From Bacillota bacterium (GTDB lineage Bacteria > Bacillota > Clostridia > Peptostreptococcales > Anaerovoracaceae), in NCBI GenBank assembly GCA_030526325.1, contig JAUNCY010000009.1, forward strand, positions 1 through 46,580: 46,580 bases of DNA, given 5' to 3'. How positions within the stretch are numbered: the stretch's first letter is position 1; each line of letters begins with the position of its first letter. Shown here in pieces: positions 9,447-16,615 of the stretch. The translations under genes were made by a program, and so were the position numbers. Under the pieces are notes generated by a model. It worked only from the letters and a program-made list of their open reading frames with translations. It made no database searches and was not told where the DNA came from.

Positions 9447-9632
9447 GACGGGAGGGTTCACCGGTCAAAATTCCTCCTTCCTCTTTCTTTCCTCCCTGTT
9501 ATATAGATACAAATCCAATCCAAAAAGTTCCCCTTTATCGAAAAAATCTGTAGAAAAGCGCTGAAAATGAGATGCTCTGCCCGGCAGCAGGCATATAATT
9601 TAATTCTGAGCTCTGCTGAACATTTGATTCTG
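9447..9632. other. Intergenic region upstream of dnaX
   Basis: About 300 bp separate the dnaX promoter from the small ORF at 9749-9898. I see no ORF with a credible ribosome binding site and no tRNA-like fold here. A GGAAGGAGG sequence on the minus strand precedes an 11-codon frame that ends just inside the dnaX promoter; it is too short to call a gene. Confidence 0.45.
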
Positions 9633-9687
9633 CAAAAAAAATTCCCCTTAAATAGATTTTGGCAATTTACCTTGTCTGCTTAATGGG
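9633..9687 (-). terminator. Possible terminator after the sigma-factor unit
   Basis: On the minus strand a CCCC-A-TTAA arm and a TTAAGGGG arm can pair with one bulged A around a long loop, directly before a run of eight T residues. The long loop makes this call tentative. Confidence 0.4.
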
Positions 9688-9748
9688 GATCATATCAAAA
9701 TATCCGCTGTTTACTTTTCGAATTCGCTCCCGAAAAAGATAATATCCT

Positions 9749-9898
9749 TTAACCCGTAATCGGAATCTTTTTTCTTTTTTCAGCTTCTTCATATGCTTTT
9801 TCAATAAGCTCTTCGATATCGACCCTGATTTCCATACGTTCAATCTCTTCAATATATATTTCTTTTATTATCTGCTCTATTCTCTCGTCAGTTATCAT
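9749..9898 (-). CDS. 49-residue charged protein downstream of sigma factor
   Basis: A small frame starting at 9898 follows a good ribosome binding site (AAAGGAG, 4-nt spacing), 46 bp after the sigma-factor stop codon. The product is very rich in Glu, Ile, Lys and Arg and is predicted to be an alpha helix; it has no membrane segment. I do not recognise it. Its position is where a cognate anti-sigma factor gene would normally lie, so it could be a small regulator, or the N-terminal remnant of an anti-sigma factor. A second frame continues open to 9667 past its stop codon, which is compatible with a decayed longer gene but proves nothing. Confidence 0.45.
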   Translation of the reverse strand: MITDERIEQIIKEIYIEEIERMEIRVDIEELIEKAYEEAEKRKKIPITG

Positions 9899-9944
9899 AA
9901 TACTCCTTTAGTGCGTTCTTATCCGCTCCGCCCTGCTGCTCTTC

Positions 9945-10466
9945 TCAGTTATCATCTTCAGTCAGGCATTTTTCCAGAATCTTCTTTGCCCTGCTGATTC
10001 TGGAACGAACTGTTCCCAGCTTTATTTCCAAAATGTCCGCTATTTCCTCATATGTGAGCCCGTATACGGTTTTCAGGAGCAGCGGCACAGCGTATTCGGG
10101 CGCCAGTCCGTTCAGATGCTTCTTTAAATCCATTCTTATTTCTGCTCGTTTTATGTCCACATCCGAAACATCATATTTGTCATTTTCATTTATTCGAGCC
10201 TCCTCCGCTTCGTCGGTAAAGTCAATTACGCAAAACCGGTTATCCCGTGAAAGCTTTCTGTAGGTAATATTAACGGCAATCTTCACACACCAGGCAGATG
10301 CTTTTGAAAGATTCTTTAATTTGTCGAAGTTTTCAAGGGAGGTTACTATAGTCTGCTGCAGAATATCCTCCAGATCCTGTTCCGGACATCCCGCCCTTCT
10401 TATAGCGTATAAAATTTTCCCGGTATCCTCTCTGAACACTTTATCCAAAACTGTATTTCTGTCCAT
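9945..10466 (-). CDS. ECF-like sigma-70 family RNA polymerase sigma factor
   Basis: About 173 residues with sigma region 2 (the DLEDILQQTIVTSLENFDKL helix and following SKASAWCVKIAVNI) and region 4 helix-turn-helix (LTYEEIADILEIKLGTVRSR), joined by a linker, as in extracytoplasmic-function sigma factors. It should direct RNA polymerase to a small set of stress or envelope promoters. The open frame extends upstream to a TTG at 10547, but that TTG is itself the -35 element of a good promoter (10519-10547). I therefore start at the ATG at 10466, preceded by AAAAGGA; an ATG at 10472 is the alternative. No membrane anti-sigma gene follows, only the 49-residue ORF. Confidence 0.85.
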   Translation of the reverse strand: MDRNTVLDKVFREDTGKILYAIRRAGCPEQDLEDILQQTIVTSLENFDKLKNLSKASAWCVKIAVNITYRKLSRDNRFCVIDFTDEAEEARINENDKYDVSDVDIKRAEIRMDLKKHLNGLAPEYAVPLLLKTVYGLTYEEIADILEIKLGTVRSRISRAKKILEKCLTEDDN

Positions 10467-10518
10467 ACGCATTATCCTTTTAAATATTTCGTTAATAATG
10501 AATAGGCTTGTTTCGTAC

Positions 10519-10547
10519 AGTATACAGTTTTCTTTATTCGGTTTCAA
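10519..10547 (-). promoter_or_regulatory. Promoter of the ECF sigma-factor gene
   Basis: Minus strand TTGAAA (10547-10542), 17-bp spacer, TATACT (10524-10519). It overlaps the apparent 5' end of the longest sigma-factor frame, which argues for the shorter start. Confidence 0.65.
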
Positions 10548-10579
10548 CGAACAAAATTAATGCTTCCTACAGGTAAAAT

Positions 10580-10725
10580 AAAAGTATCCCCCGGAAACTC
10601 CCGACGAGACAGGCTGACCTGTGGCACATAAACGGTTCTGCTTATTGCTGCTTCCTTCCGGACCTGACACGTTCACAGATGTTTATTGCACAGAACCCAT
10701 ATCATCGGAAGATTCCGAGGGACAC
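10580..10725 (-). ncRNA. ffs: Signal recognition particle RNA (4.5S-like, small bacterial type)
   Basis: The minus strand carries the universally conserved SRP domain IV core GTCAGGTCCGGAAGGAAGCA at about 10646-10667. Flanking bases pair to a single long rod: ATAAAC with GTTTAT, TCTG with CAGA, CTGTG with CACAG, and outward to a closing stem in which GTGTCCCTC pairs with GGGGGATAC. The transcript of about 145 nt ends in a T-rich stretch, so the closing stem can double as the terminator. There is no Alu domain of the 270-nt Bacillus type. The product binds Ffh and targets membrane proteins for co-translational insertion. A promoter lies just upstream at 10736-10764. Confidence 0.93.
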
Positions 10726-10735
10726 TGTATTTGCT

Positions 10736-10764
10736 ATATTACCACTATATCAGATTTATTTCAA
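10736..10764 (-). promoter_or_regulatory. Promoter of the SRP RNA gene
   Basis: Minus strand TTGAAA (10764-10759), 17-bp spacer, TAATAT (10741-10736). The predicted RNA 5' end at about 10725 fits this position. Confidence 0.7.
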
Positions 10765-10808
10765 GACCTATTTTCAAATCAATCTGAATATCAGCATTTT
10801 TGAAAATA

Positions 10809-12536
10809 TTATTTTTTGCTGTCCCAGTTATTGTAATCCGTATGCAGCAAATGATGAGCTTTCTCAGATAACGGCTTTTCGAGAAATTCTTCGTAAACCT
10901 TCTGAACCGTAGGATTTTCATGTGAAAATCTCAGGTCATTCATCCTGTCAAGACCATAAAGAATTTTGCCTCTCTCCTCAGCCATTTCCTCAAATGCGTG
11001 TATCGGCTGACCGCCGCCGCCGGAACAGCCTCCCGGGCATGCCATTACTTCAACAAAATCATACTTCACTTCTCCTCGTTTCAACGCAAGGATAAGCTCT
11101 CTGGCATTTCTCAGCCCGCTCACTACCGCAACTTTAAGAGGAATTCCTTCGATTTCAAAGGATGCTTCTTTCCAGCCGGCTATTCCTCTTACATCTTTGA
11201 ATGCCTCCGGATTCGGATTTTTGCCGGTCACCAGATAATATGCGCTTCTCAATGCGGCCTCCATTACACCTCCGGTTGCTCCGAAAATAACAGCAGCTCC
11301 GGTTCCTTCTCCGAAAAATTCATCGAAGGCTTCTTCTTTCAGTTCGTCAGCACGTATATGGTCCGCTCTTATCATTCTTCCTATTTCTCTGGTTGTCAGC
11401 ACAAGATCCACGTCCTGCCCGTATTCTGTGCTGGCCATGTCGGGCACAGTGCTTTCGTATTTCTTAGCCATACAAGGCATAACTGACACCGAGAAAATTT
11501 TGGAAGGATCCACTCCCAGACATTCTGCAATATATGTTTTGCTCAAAGCTCCGAACATCTGCTGAGGTGACTTCGCTGTAGAAAGCTGCGGAACTATTTC
11601 CGGATACTGGCTTCTGGCAAATCTTATCCAGCCAGGACAGCAGGAAGTGAACATAGGAAAATCGTGTTTATCTTTATGAGCAAGTCTCTCGAGAAATTCA
11701 CTTCCCTCTTCCATTATTGTCATATCTGCAGAGAAATTGGTGTCGAAAATGTAGTCGAAGCCAAGTCTTCTCATAGCACTTACAAGTCTCCCCAGGGTGG
11801 ATTTTTCCTTCGCAAGACCTATTTCCTCTCCCCAGGCAGTTCTTACTGCCGGAGCAATCTGAACCATAGTTATTATATCCGGATCTGCAATAGCATCAAA
11901 CATGATTTCAATATCGGATCTGCTTCTGAGAGCCCCTACCGGGCAGTGTGTTATACATTGTCCGCAGAGTGTGCAGTTTGCTTCCTCCATTGTTTTATTT
12001 CCGGTAACCCCGACCGTGGTTCTGTATCCTGTACCGGATAAATCCCATACTCCAAGACTCTGAATCTTGTCGCATACCTGAATGCATCTCATGCATTTTA
12101 TACATTTTGAATCATCTCTGATTAGCGGATAGGTTCTGTCCCATTTTTTTTCTTCCGCTACATTTATATATGGATTTTCCAGTATGCCTAAATCCGTCGC
12201 CAGACTCTGAAGTGCACAGTTGCCGGATCTTGCACAGGTTGCGCACTTGCAGTCGTGATCGGACAGAATAAGTCTTACATTTACCTTACGTGTTTTTCTA
12301 ACCTTGGGACTGTTTGTAAAAACTTCCATTCCCTCTGTAACATGGGTATTGCACGCCGCCACAAGCTGCTCTTTCCCCTTAACTTCAACAGCACATACCC
12401 TGCAGGCTCCGATTTCGTTGAGCCCTTCAAAATAACAGAGATGGGGAATATGTATATCCAATTTGAGGGCAGCATTTAATATGGTTGTTCCCTCTTCAAC
12501 CTTTACGGTTCTTCCGTCAATAGTTAATTTTACCAT
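10809..12536 (-). CDS. [FeFe]-hydrogenase catalytic subunit
   Basis: Catalyses reversible H2 formation in the cytoplasm. The 575 residues are arranged as in HndD/HydA-type group A enzymes: an N-terminal [2Fe-2S] ferredoxin domain, a His/Cys-ligated cluster domain (HDCKCATCARSGNC near residue 94), and two [4Fe-4S] motifs (CIKCMRCIQVC and CTLCGQCITHC). The H-cluster domain has TSCCPGW near 297, MPCMAKK near 353 and CPGGCSGGGGQP near 499. A C-terminal stretch resembles the fused small subunit. Its ATG overlaps the 3' end of the upstream partner gene by 7 bp (ATGGTAA), so the two are translationally coupled. The H-cluster maturases HydE, HydF and HydG are not in this window. Confidence 0.95.
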   Translation of the reverse strand: MVKLTIDGRTVKVEEGTTILNAALKLDIHIPHLCYFEGLNEIGACRVCAVEVKGKEQLVAACNTHVTEGMEVFTNSPKVRKTRKVNVRLILSDHDCKCATCARSGNCALQSLATDLGILENPYINVAEEKKWDRTYPLIRDDSKCIKCMRCIQVCDKIQSLGVWDLSGTGYRTTVGVTGNKTMEEANCTLCGQCITHCPVGALRSRSDIEIMFDAIADPDIITMVQIAPAVRTAWGEEIGLAKEKSTLGRLVSAMRRLGFDYIFDTNFSADMTIMEEGSEFLERLAHKDKHDFPMFTSCCPGWIRFARSQYPEIVPQLSTAKSPQQMFGALSKTYIAECLGVDPSKIFSVSVMPCMAKKYESTVPDMASTEYGQDVDLVLTTREIGRMIRADHIRADELKEEAFDEFFGEGTGAAVIFGATGGVMEAALRSAYYLVTGKNPNPEAFKDVRGIAGWKEASFEIEGIPLKVAVVSGLRNARELILALKRGEVKYDFVEVMACPGGCSGGGGQPIHAFEEMAEERGKILYGLDRMNDLRFSHENPTVQKVYEEFLEKPLSEKAHHLLHTDYNNWDSKK

Positions 12537-14389
12537 TTGCTGGTTCTACCTCCTCTGAATGCGCTGTATCCGAATCGGTCACATCTGAGACATCTTGAAG
12601 CCTCCTGCATTGCTTCCTGAGCAGTCATGCCCTGCTCAACTTCCATAAAATCTCCGCCTCTGTCCTTTGCAAGTCTGACCTTGAGGTCAATTCTTCCGCA
12701 CGCAGGCTTATCCTCTATTACAGGTTCCGGAATATCTACATCCACCTCTATTTCATGATGATATCCCAGATATGCATCTATATTTGCAGCGGCAACTTTT
12801 CCGGCAGCAATAGCTGCTATTACAGTAGACGGTCCTGTTACGCAGTCTCCTCCGGCAAAAATTCCCGGGAATCCGTCAATACCGCTGGAACTCTGGGCTT
12901 TGATTGTTCCTCTGTTGATTGGAATTCCCAGTTTTTCAAAGTGTGCTGTATCTGTAGCCTGACCTATCGCGGATATAATTATCTGGCACGGAACCTCTTC
13001 TTCAGGAAGATCTGCATCTACCGGCGAAGGTCTTCCCGCGTTGTCATTTGTACCTATTATTTGAGGCTTAACCCACAGTCTCTGAACTACTCCGTCGGCA
13101 TTTGCTTCTATCCTGGCAGGCTTTTTGAGTGCCAGCAGGTTGCATCCCTCGGCAATGGCACCGTCGACCTCCTCAGGAAGAGCAGTCATGTCATCCTTTC
13201 GTCTTCTGTAAACAATGCTTACGTTGCTTGCTCCCAGACGTTTCGCTGTTCTGGCAACGTCCATGGCAACGTTTCCCCCGCCGATTACAACAACCTCTTT
13301 TCCTGCAAAATCAGGCATACTTCCGTCCCCTATTCCGCGAAGCATTTCCACTGCAGAAATTACTCCTCTGGAATATTCTCCCGGGATTCCTATTTCCTTA
13401 TGTATATGAGCTCCGATGCCTATATACATTGCGTCGTATTCTTTTCTTATTGCGTCTGTTGCTGCTTCATTTGCCATATCGCAGTTTGTTTCCACTTCAA
13501 CACCTGCAGACAAAATAGCATCAATATCCTCCTGAAGTCTTTCTCTTGGGAGTCTGTAGCTCGGGATACCATATCTGAGCATTCCGCCAAGCTGTTCTCT
13601 CTTTTCGAATATTTTTACCTGATGTCCCATCAAAGAGAGATAATATGCCGCAGTAAGACCTGTCGGTCCTCCTCCTATTACCGCAACCTTCTTGCCTGTC
13701 GGCGGCATTCTTTCCGGCACCGGCACATTTTTAGCATTATCAACCGCATATCTCTTAAGCCCTCTGATATTCACAGAGCTGTCTATCATATTTCTTCTGC
13801 ATCTTGCTTCGCACGGATGCTCGCAAATCAAAGCACATACAGTCGGGAACGGATTGTCCTTTCTGATAAGCTTAACCGCATCCTCGCATCTTCCTTCACG
13901 AACAAGCGAGGTGTATCCGGGAACATCAACTCCTGCAGGGCACAGCTCAACGCAGGCGATAGACTGTCTCTGCTTCTGGATACTTGCGCTGCATCTGCCA
14001 TGGAGAATATGCTCCTCGTAATCTTCCCGGAAACCTTTGATACCTTTCAATACCATGTTTGCTGCCTCGTAACCGATAGCGCAGTCTGCTGAATCATAAA
14101 TTGCCTGAGCTGTTTTTTCAATAAGCGGAATGATATCCAGCGTTACGGGTTTCTCTCTGCGGCGGCTGCTTAACACATCCTGCAGAAGATTTTCCAGCTG
14201 GCCCAGACCAACTCTGCAAGGCACACATTTACCACAGGTTTGGGCATGACACAGTTTTAAAAAGGCTGATGCCATATCTACCGGGCAGAGTCCCGGAGGA
14301 CTTGCTATTATTCTTCTCTCCAGATCACGATAAAGACCCTCTACGGTTCGTTCTGCCCGATCCCGTGTTTTGAAATCCAGTCTGCTCAT
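12530..14389 (-). CDS. NuoF-like/GltD-like flavin Fe-S oxidoreductase, hydrogenase partner
   Basis: A 619-residue fusion predicted to pass electrons between NAD(P)H and the hydrogenase. The N-terminal 110 residues resemble only the C-terminal [4Fe-4S] domain of NuoF (CGKCVPCRVG). A glutamate-synthase small-subunit-like unit follows: cysteine motifs (CVELCPAGVDVPGY, CEHPCEARCRR), a first dinucleotide fold (VAVIGGGPTGLTAAYYL, FAD) and a second (VVVIGGGNVAMDVARTA, NAD(P)), then FAGGDCVTGPSTVIAA. The C-terminus has a CLRCD motif. The NuoF FMN-binding domain and any NuoE subunit are missing. The start at 14389 follows GGAGG; the frame is open 12 codons further upstream. It is the first gene of the hydrogenase operon, after a tRNA-Ser terminator. 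Confidence 0.88.
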   Translation of the reverse strand: MSRLDFKTRDRAERTVEGLYRDLERRIIASPPGLCPVDMASAFLKLCHAQTCGKCVPCRVGLGQLENLLQDVLSSRRREKPVTLDIIPLIEKTAQAIYDSADCAIGYEAANMVLKGIKGFREDYEEHILHGRCSASIQKQRQSIACVELCPAGVDVPGYTSLVREGRCEDAVKLIRKDNPFPTVCALICEHPCEARCRRNMIDSSVNIRGLKRYAVDNAKNVPVPERMPPTGKKVAVIGGGPTGLTAAYYLSLMGHQVKIFEKREQLGGMLRYGIPSYRLPRERLQEDIDAILSAGVEVETNCDMANEAATDAIRKEYDAMYIGIGAHIHKEIGIPGEYSRGVISAVEMLRGIGDGSMPDFAGKEVVVIGGGNVAMDVARTAKRLGASNVSIVYRRRKDDMTALPEEVDGAIAEGCNLLALKKPARIEANADGVVQRLWVKPQIIGTNDNAGRPSPVDADLPEEEVPCQIIISAIGQATDTAHFEKLGIPINRGTIKAQSSSGIDGFPGIFAGGDCVTGPSTVIAAIAAGKVAAANIDAYLGYHHEIEVDVDIPEPVIEDKPACGRIDLKVRLAKDRGGDFMEVEQGMTAQEAMQEASRCLRCDRFGYSAFRGGRTSKW

Positions 14390-14441
14390 AATAACCTCCA
14401 TTTCCTGATCAAACGATTTCCCCAATAACGATTAAACATAT

Positions 14442-14473
14442 AAAAAAAGCGAACTGTTATCAAACAGTTCGCT
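14442..14473 (-). terminator. Terminator of tRNA-Ser
   Basis: On the minus strand an 11-bp perfect stem (AGCGAACTGTT / AACAGTTCGCT) with a short loop is followed by seven T residues, 8 nt after the tRNA. Confidence 0.92.
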
Positions 14474-14480
14474 AATTGTG

Positions 14481-14568
14481 TGGCGGAGAGCATGGGACTC
14501 GAACCCACGGGGCTGTTACACCTTACTCGCTTTCCAGGCGAGCTCCTTAGCCACTCGGTCAACTCTCC
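14481..14568 (-). tRNA. tRNA-Ser (anticodon GGA)
   Basis: An 88-nt class II tRNA including an encoded CCA. The acceptor stem is GGAGAGT with GCTCTCC (one G-U pair). The anticodon arm is CTCGC, loop CTGGAAA, GCGAG, giving anticodon GGA for UCC/UCU codons. A long variable arm and the GGTTCGAGTCC T-arm are present. It has its own promoter (14595-14623) and terminator. Confidence 0.96.
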
Positions 14569-14594
14569 ATATATTGACTGCAAATCGCCACTCA

Positions 14595-14623
14595 ATTATA
14601 GCATTGTGCTCAACAGTTGTAAA
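14595..14623 (-). promoter_or_regulatory. Promoter of tRNA-Ser
   Basis: Minus strand TTTACA (14623-14618), 17-bp spacer, perfect TATAAT (14600-14595), about 27 bp before the mature tRNA 5' end. Confidence 0.75.
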
Positions 14624-14635
14624 GAATATTATTTA

Positions 14636-16123
14636 CTATTTTAAACTATTCCACACATAGTCTTTCATGCGGCTGACTTCGATTATGTCCTTGTGCCTTA
14701 TTTCTTTTTTGTCTAAATCTTTCAGTCCTTCAGGGACAGGAACCTTTGTCTCGTCATACAGGCTTTCAACATAGTGAAAGTCCGAAATCTCGATGTCAAG
14801 ACCTATACCGTGAGAAACAGCCGCCGCAAATTTGTAAGGACTTGCTGTGGATGCTATTATCGTCTTGGTCTTGTCCCCTGTTTCTCTTACATAATCTTTA
14901 TATACACTGTATGCAACAGCAGTATGTGTATCCATTAGATATCCGTTATTGTCGTATACTTCTCCGATTGCTGTGAGAGTCTTGTTCTGATCCGCAAATC
15001 CTCCAAAGAAGCACTGCAGCTTTTTCATTATCTCACCGGATACCTCGTATTTCTTTTCTCTGTCAAGGCTCTTCATGTAAGCCTTTATTTCATCCCCGTT
15101 CATACCCGACAAATGGTATAACAAGCGTTCCAGATTGCTGGAAATAAGAATGTCCATTGACGGGGAATTTGTAATGTGGAATTCTCTCTCTGCGTTGTAT
15201 ATACCTGAGTTAATGAAGTCGGTCAGTACTTTGTTTTCATTTGATGCGCAAATAAATCTGTTAACCGGAATTCCCATTTCCATTGCATAATATGCTGCAA
15301 GAATATTTCCGAAATTACCCGTAGGAACTGTAATGTTGATTTTTTCTCCCGCTTTGATTTCACCTACCTCAACCAGTTTTGCATATGAATATACATAATA
15401 TGCAACCTGAGGAACAAGTCTTCCTATATTAATAGAGTTTGCGGAGGAAAGTTTATATCCTTTTTCCAGTAAATCCTGTGCAAAATCTCCGTCTGCAAAG
15501 ATGTTTTTCACTCCGGTCTGGGCATCGTCGAAGTTGCCTCTTATTGCAAATACGTGAGTATTTTCTCCCTCCTGGGTAATCATTTGTCTCTTCTGAACCT
15601 CGCTTACGCCTTCTTCAGGGAAGAATACAATTATCTGTGTATTGGGAACATCCGCAAAACCTTCCAAAGCAGCCTTGCCGGTATCGCCCGAGGTAGCTGT
15701 TAGAATTGCAATCTGCGCAGTTTCGTTTTCCTTTTTCATTGCTGTTGTTAAAAGATAAGGCAGAATTGAAAGAGCCATATCCTTAAATGCAGCGGTCTTT
15801 CCGTGATAAAGTTCTAATATGTATGCCGGATCCTCCGCTCCTATTTTTGCAATAGGAGCAATCTCCTCTGCCGCGAATTTTGAGTCATAAGCACTGTATA
15901 CACAGTGTTTAATCTCTTCTTCGGTAAAATCATCGAAAAACTGACCAATTACTATTTCAGCTATTTCCTGATATGTTTTGCCTGCCAGTTCTTCCACGGG
16001 AACTTTCAGTTTTGGTATTTCCGAAGGCACAAACAACCCCTTATCTTCAGCGATTCCTTTAATTATTGCTTTTGCGGCATTGATTTTATCTCCGCCTCCC
16101 CTTGTACTTGAATATGTCAGCAT
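14636..16123 (-). CDS. thrC: Threonine synthase
   Basis: Converts O-phosphohomoserine to threonine with PLP, the last step of threonine synthesis. It is 495 residues, matching the longer thrC family found in many clostridia, fungi and proteobacteria. It starts with the typical YSTRGG near residues 4-9. The PLP lysine lies in HGKTAAFKDMALSILPYLL near residues 109-127, followed by the ATSGDTGKAAL phosphate-binding loop and VPTGNFGNILAAYYA. It has a promoter of its own at 16192-16220. No other threonine-pathway gene (hom, thrB) is adjacent. Confidence 0.95.
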   Translation of the reverse strand: MLTYSSTRGGGDKINAAKAIIKGIAEDKGLFVPSEIPKLKVPVEELAGKTYQEIAEIVIGQFFDDFTEEEIKHCVYSAYDSKFAAEEIAPIAKIGAEDPAYILELYHGKTAAFKDMALSILPYLLTTAMKKENETAQIAILTATSGDTGKAALEGFADVPNTQIIVFFPEEGVSEVQKRQMITQEGENTHVFAIRGNFDDAQTGVKNIFADGDFAQDLLEKGYKLSSANSINIGRLVPQVAYYVYSYAKLVEVGEIKAGEKINITVPTGNFGNILAAYYAMEMGIPVNRFICASNENKVLTDFINSGIYNAEREFHITNSPSMDILISSNLERLLYHLSGMNGDEIKAYMKSLDREKKYEVSGEIMKKLQCFFGGFADQNKTLTAIGEVYDNNGYLMDTHTAVAYSVYKDYVRETGDKTKTIIASTASPYKFAAAVSHGIGLDIEISDFHYVESLYDETKVPVPEGLKDLDKKEIRHKDIIEVSRMKDYVWNSLK

Positions 16124-16191
16124 CTCTCTTTTCCTTTCACAAATTTATATTTAAAGTGTACTTTATTAATTATTATTCCGATTTTCTTTTT

Positions 16192-16220
16192 ATTTTAACA
16201 AATTAAATGAGTTAAGTAAA
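16192..16220 (-). promoter_or_regulatory. Promoter of thrC
   Basis: Minus strand TTTACT (16220-16215), 17-bp spacer, TAAAAT (16197-16192), followed by a leader of about 65 nt. Confidence 0.5.
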
Positions 16221-16249
16221 GATTGACAGGGCATTTCCCGGTAACACTT

Positions 16250-16277
16250 TTGCCTGAACATCATATTAATGTATAAG
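16250..16277 (+). promoter_or_regulatory. Possible promoter of the cysteine-rich microprotein gene
   Basis: TTGCCT (16250-16255), 16-bp spacer, TATAAG (16272-16277). It is divergent from the thrC promoter. A closer match to the -35 consensus, TTGACA at 16223, has no -10 at the right distance. Confidence 0.4.
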
Positions 16278-16354
16278 ATTGCGGCGTCAGAGGCCCGCCT
16301 CCGGCACCCGGTCACAATTTTCCCTCAAAATATTATAGAAAAGCAGGTGATTAT

Positions 16355-16507
16355 ATGTCATGTAATTTATTAGGCTGCGGTTCAAACGGCGGCGTAAGCA
16401 TCATATGGGTTATTATCCTTCTCTGGCTGTTGTTCTTCAATAACGGAAACTGCGCATGCGGCAGTTCCTGCACAGGCTCAAACAGCTGTAATATCTGCGG
16501 CTGCTGA
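16355..16507 (+). CDS. Cysteine-rich single-span membrane microprotein (50 aa)
   Basis: The ATG follows AGGTGA with suitable spacing and the frame ends just before a strong terminator, so this looks like a real one-gene unit. The product has a short Cys/Gly/Asn N-terminus, one hydrophobic span (IIWVIILLWLLFF, residues about 16-28), then a tail with repeated Cys-x-Cys and Cys-Gly motifs; eight of 50 residues are cysteine. Similar short high-cysteine proteins are seen in clostridial genomes without a proven function. Metal binding or a spore or envelope role is conceivable but is inference. It sits alone between thrC (divergent) and mnmG. Confidence 0.75.
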   Translation: MSCNLLGCGSNGGVSIIWVIILLWLLFFNNGNCACGSSCTGSNSCNICGC

Positions 16508-16518
16508 ATTTGCCGCCG

Positions 16519-16550
16519 GCGGGGAGTACAAAGTGCTCCCCGCAATTTCT
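16519..16550 (+). terminator. Terminator of the cysteine-rich microprotein gene
   Basis: An 8-bp GC-rich stem (GCGGGGAG / CTCCCCGC) with a 9-nt loop is followed by AATTTCTT. It ends exactly where the -35 element of the mnmG promoter begins. Confidence 0.8.
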
Positions 16551-16578
16551 TGACTGGTATATGGATTTTTAATATAAT
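16550..16578 (+). promoter_or_regulatory. sigma-A promoter of the mnmG-rsmG operon
   Basis: TTGACT (16550-16555), 17-bp spacer, perfect TATAAT (16573-16578). The first T of the -35 is the last base of the upstream terminator's T-rich tail. Confidence 0.85.
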
Positions 16579-16615
16579 TAAGGTTACGAAAAAAACAGAT
16601 TGGAGCGGTAATCAG

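Noticed and set aside
9667-9852. A 61-codon minus-strand frame after the sigma factor
   Set aside because: It lacks a ribosome binding site, while the overlapping 49-codon frame starting at 9898 has a strong one. It is noted only as possible remnant sequence.
10467-10547. Extension of the ECF sigma factor to a TTG at 10547
   Set aside because: The TTG is part of TTGAAA-17-TATACT, and a better ribosome binding site lies before the ATG at 10466.
10915-10935. A parS-like TTTTCATGTGAAAAT in the hydrogenase gene
   Set aside because: It differs from the parS consensus in the central CACGTG core, and it lies inside coding sequence.
12755-14092. A 445-codon plus-strand frame opposite the hydrogenase partner gene
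   Set aside because: Its product is Cys/Ser/Tyr-rich with no recognisable domain and no ribosome binding site. It is the complement of a well-supported gene; the lack of stops reflects the codon use of that gene.
16223-16228. TTGACA upstream of the cysteine-rich microprotein as its -35
   Set aside because: No -10-like hexamer occurs 16-18 bp downstream; a TTGCCT/TATAAG pair further on fits better.
16550-16615. Extension of mnmG to an upstream TTG at 16550
   Set aside because: That TTG is the -35 element of a good promoter (TTGACT-17-TATAAT), so it cannot be in the mRNA.
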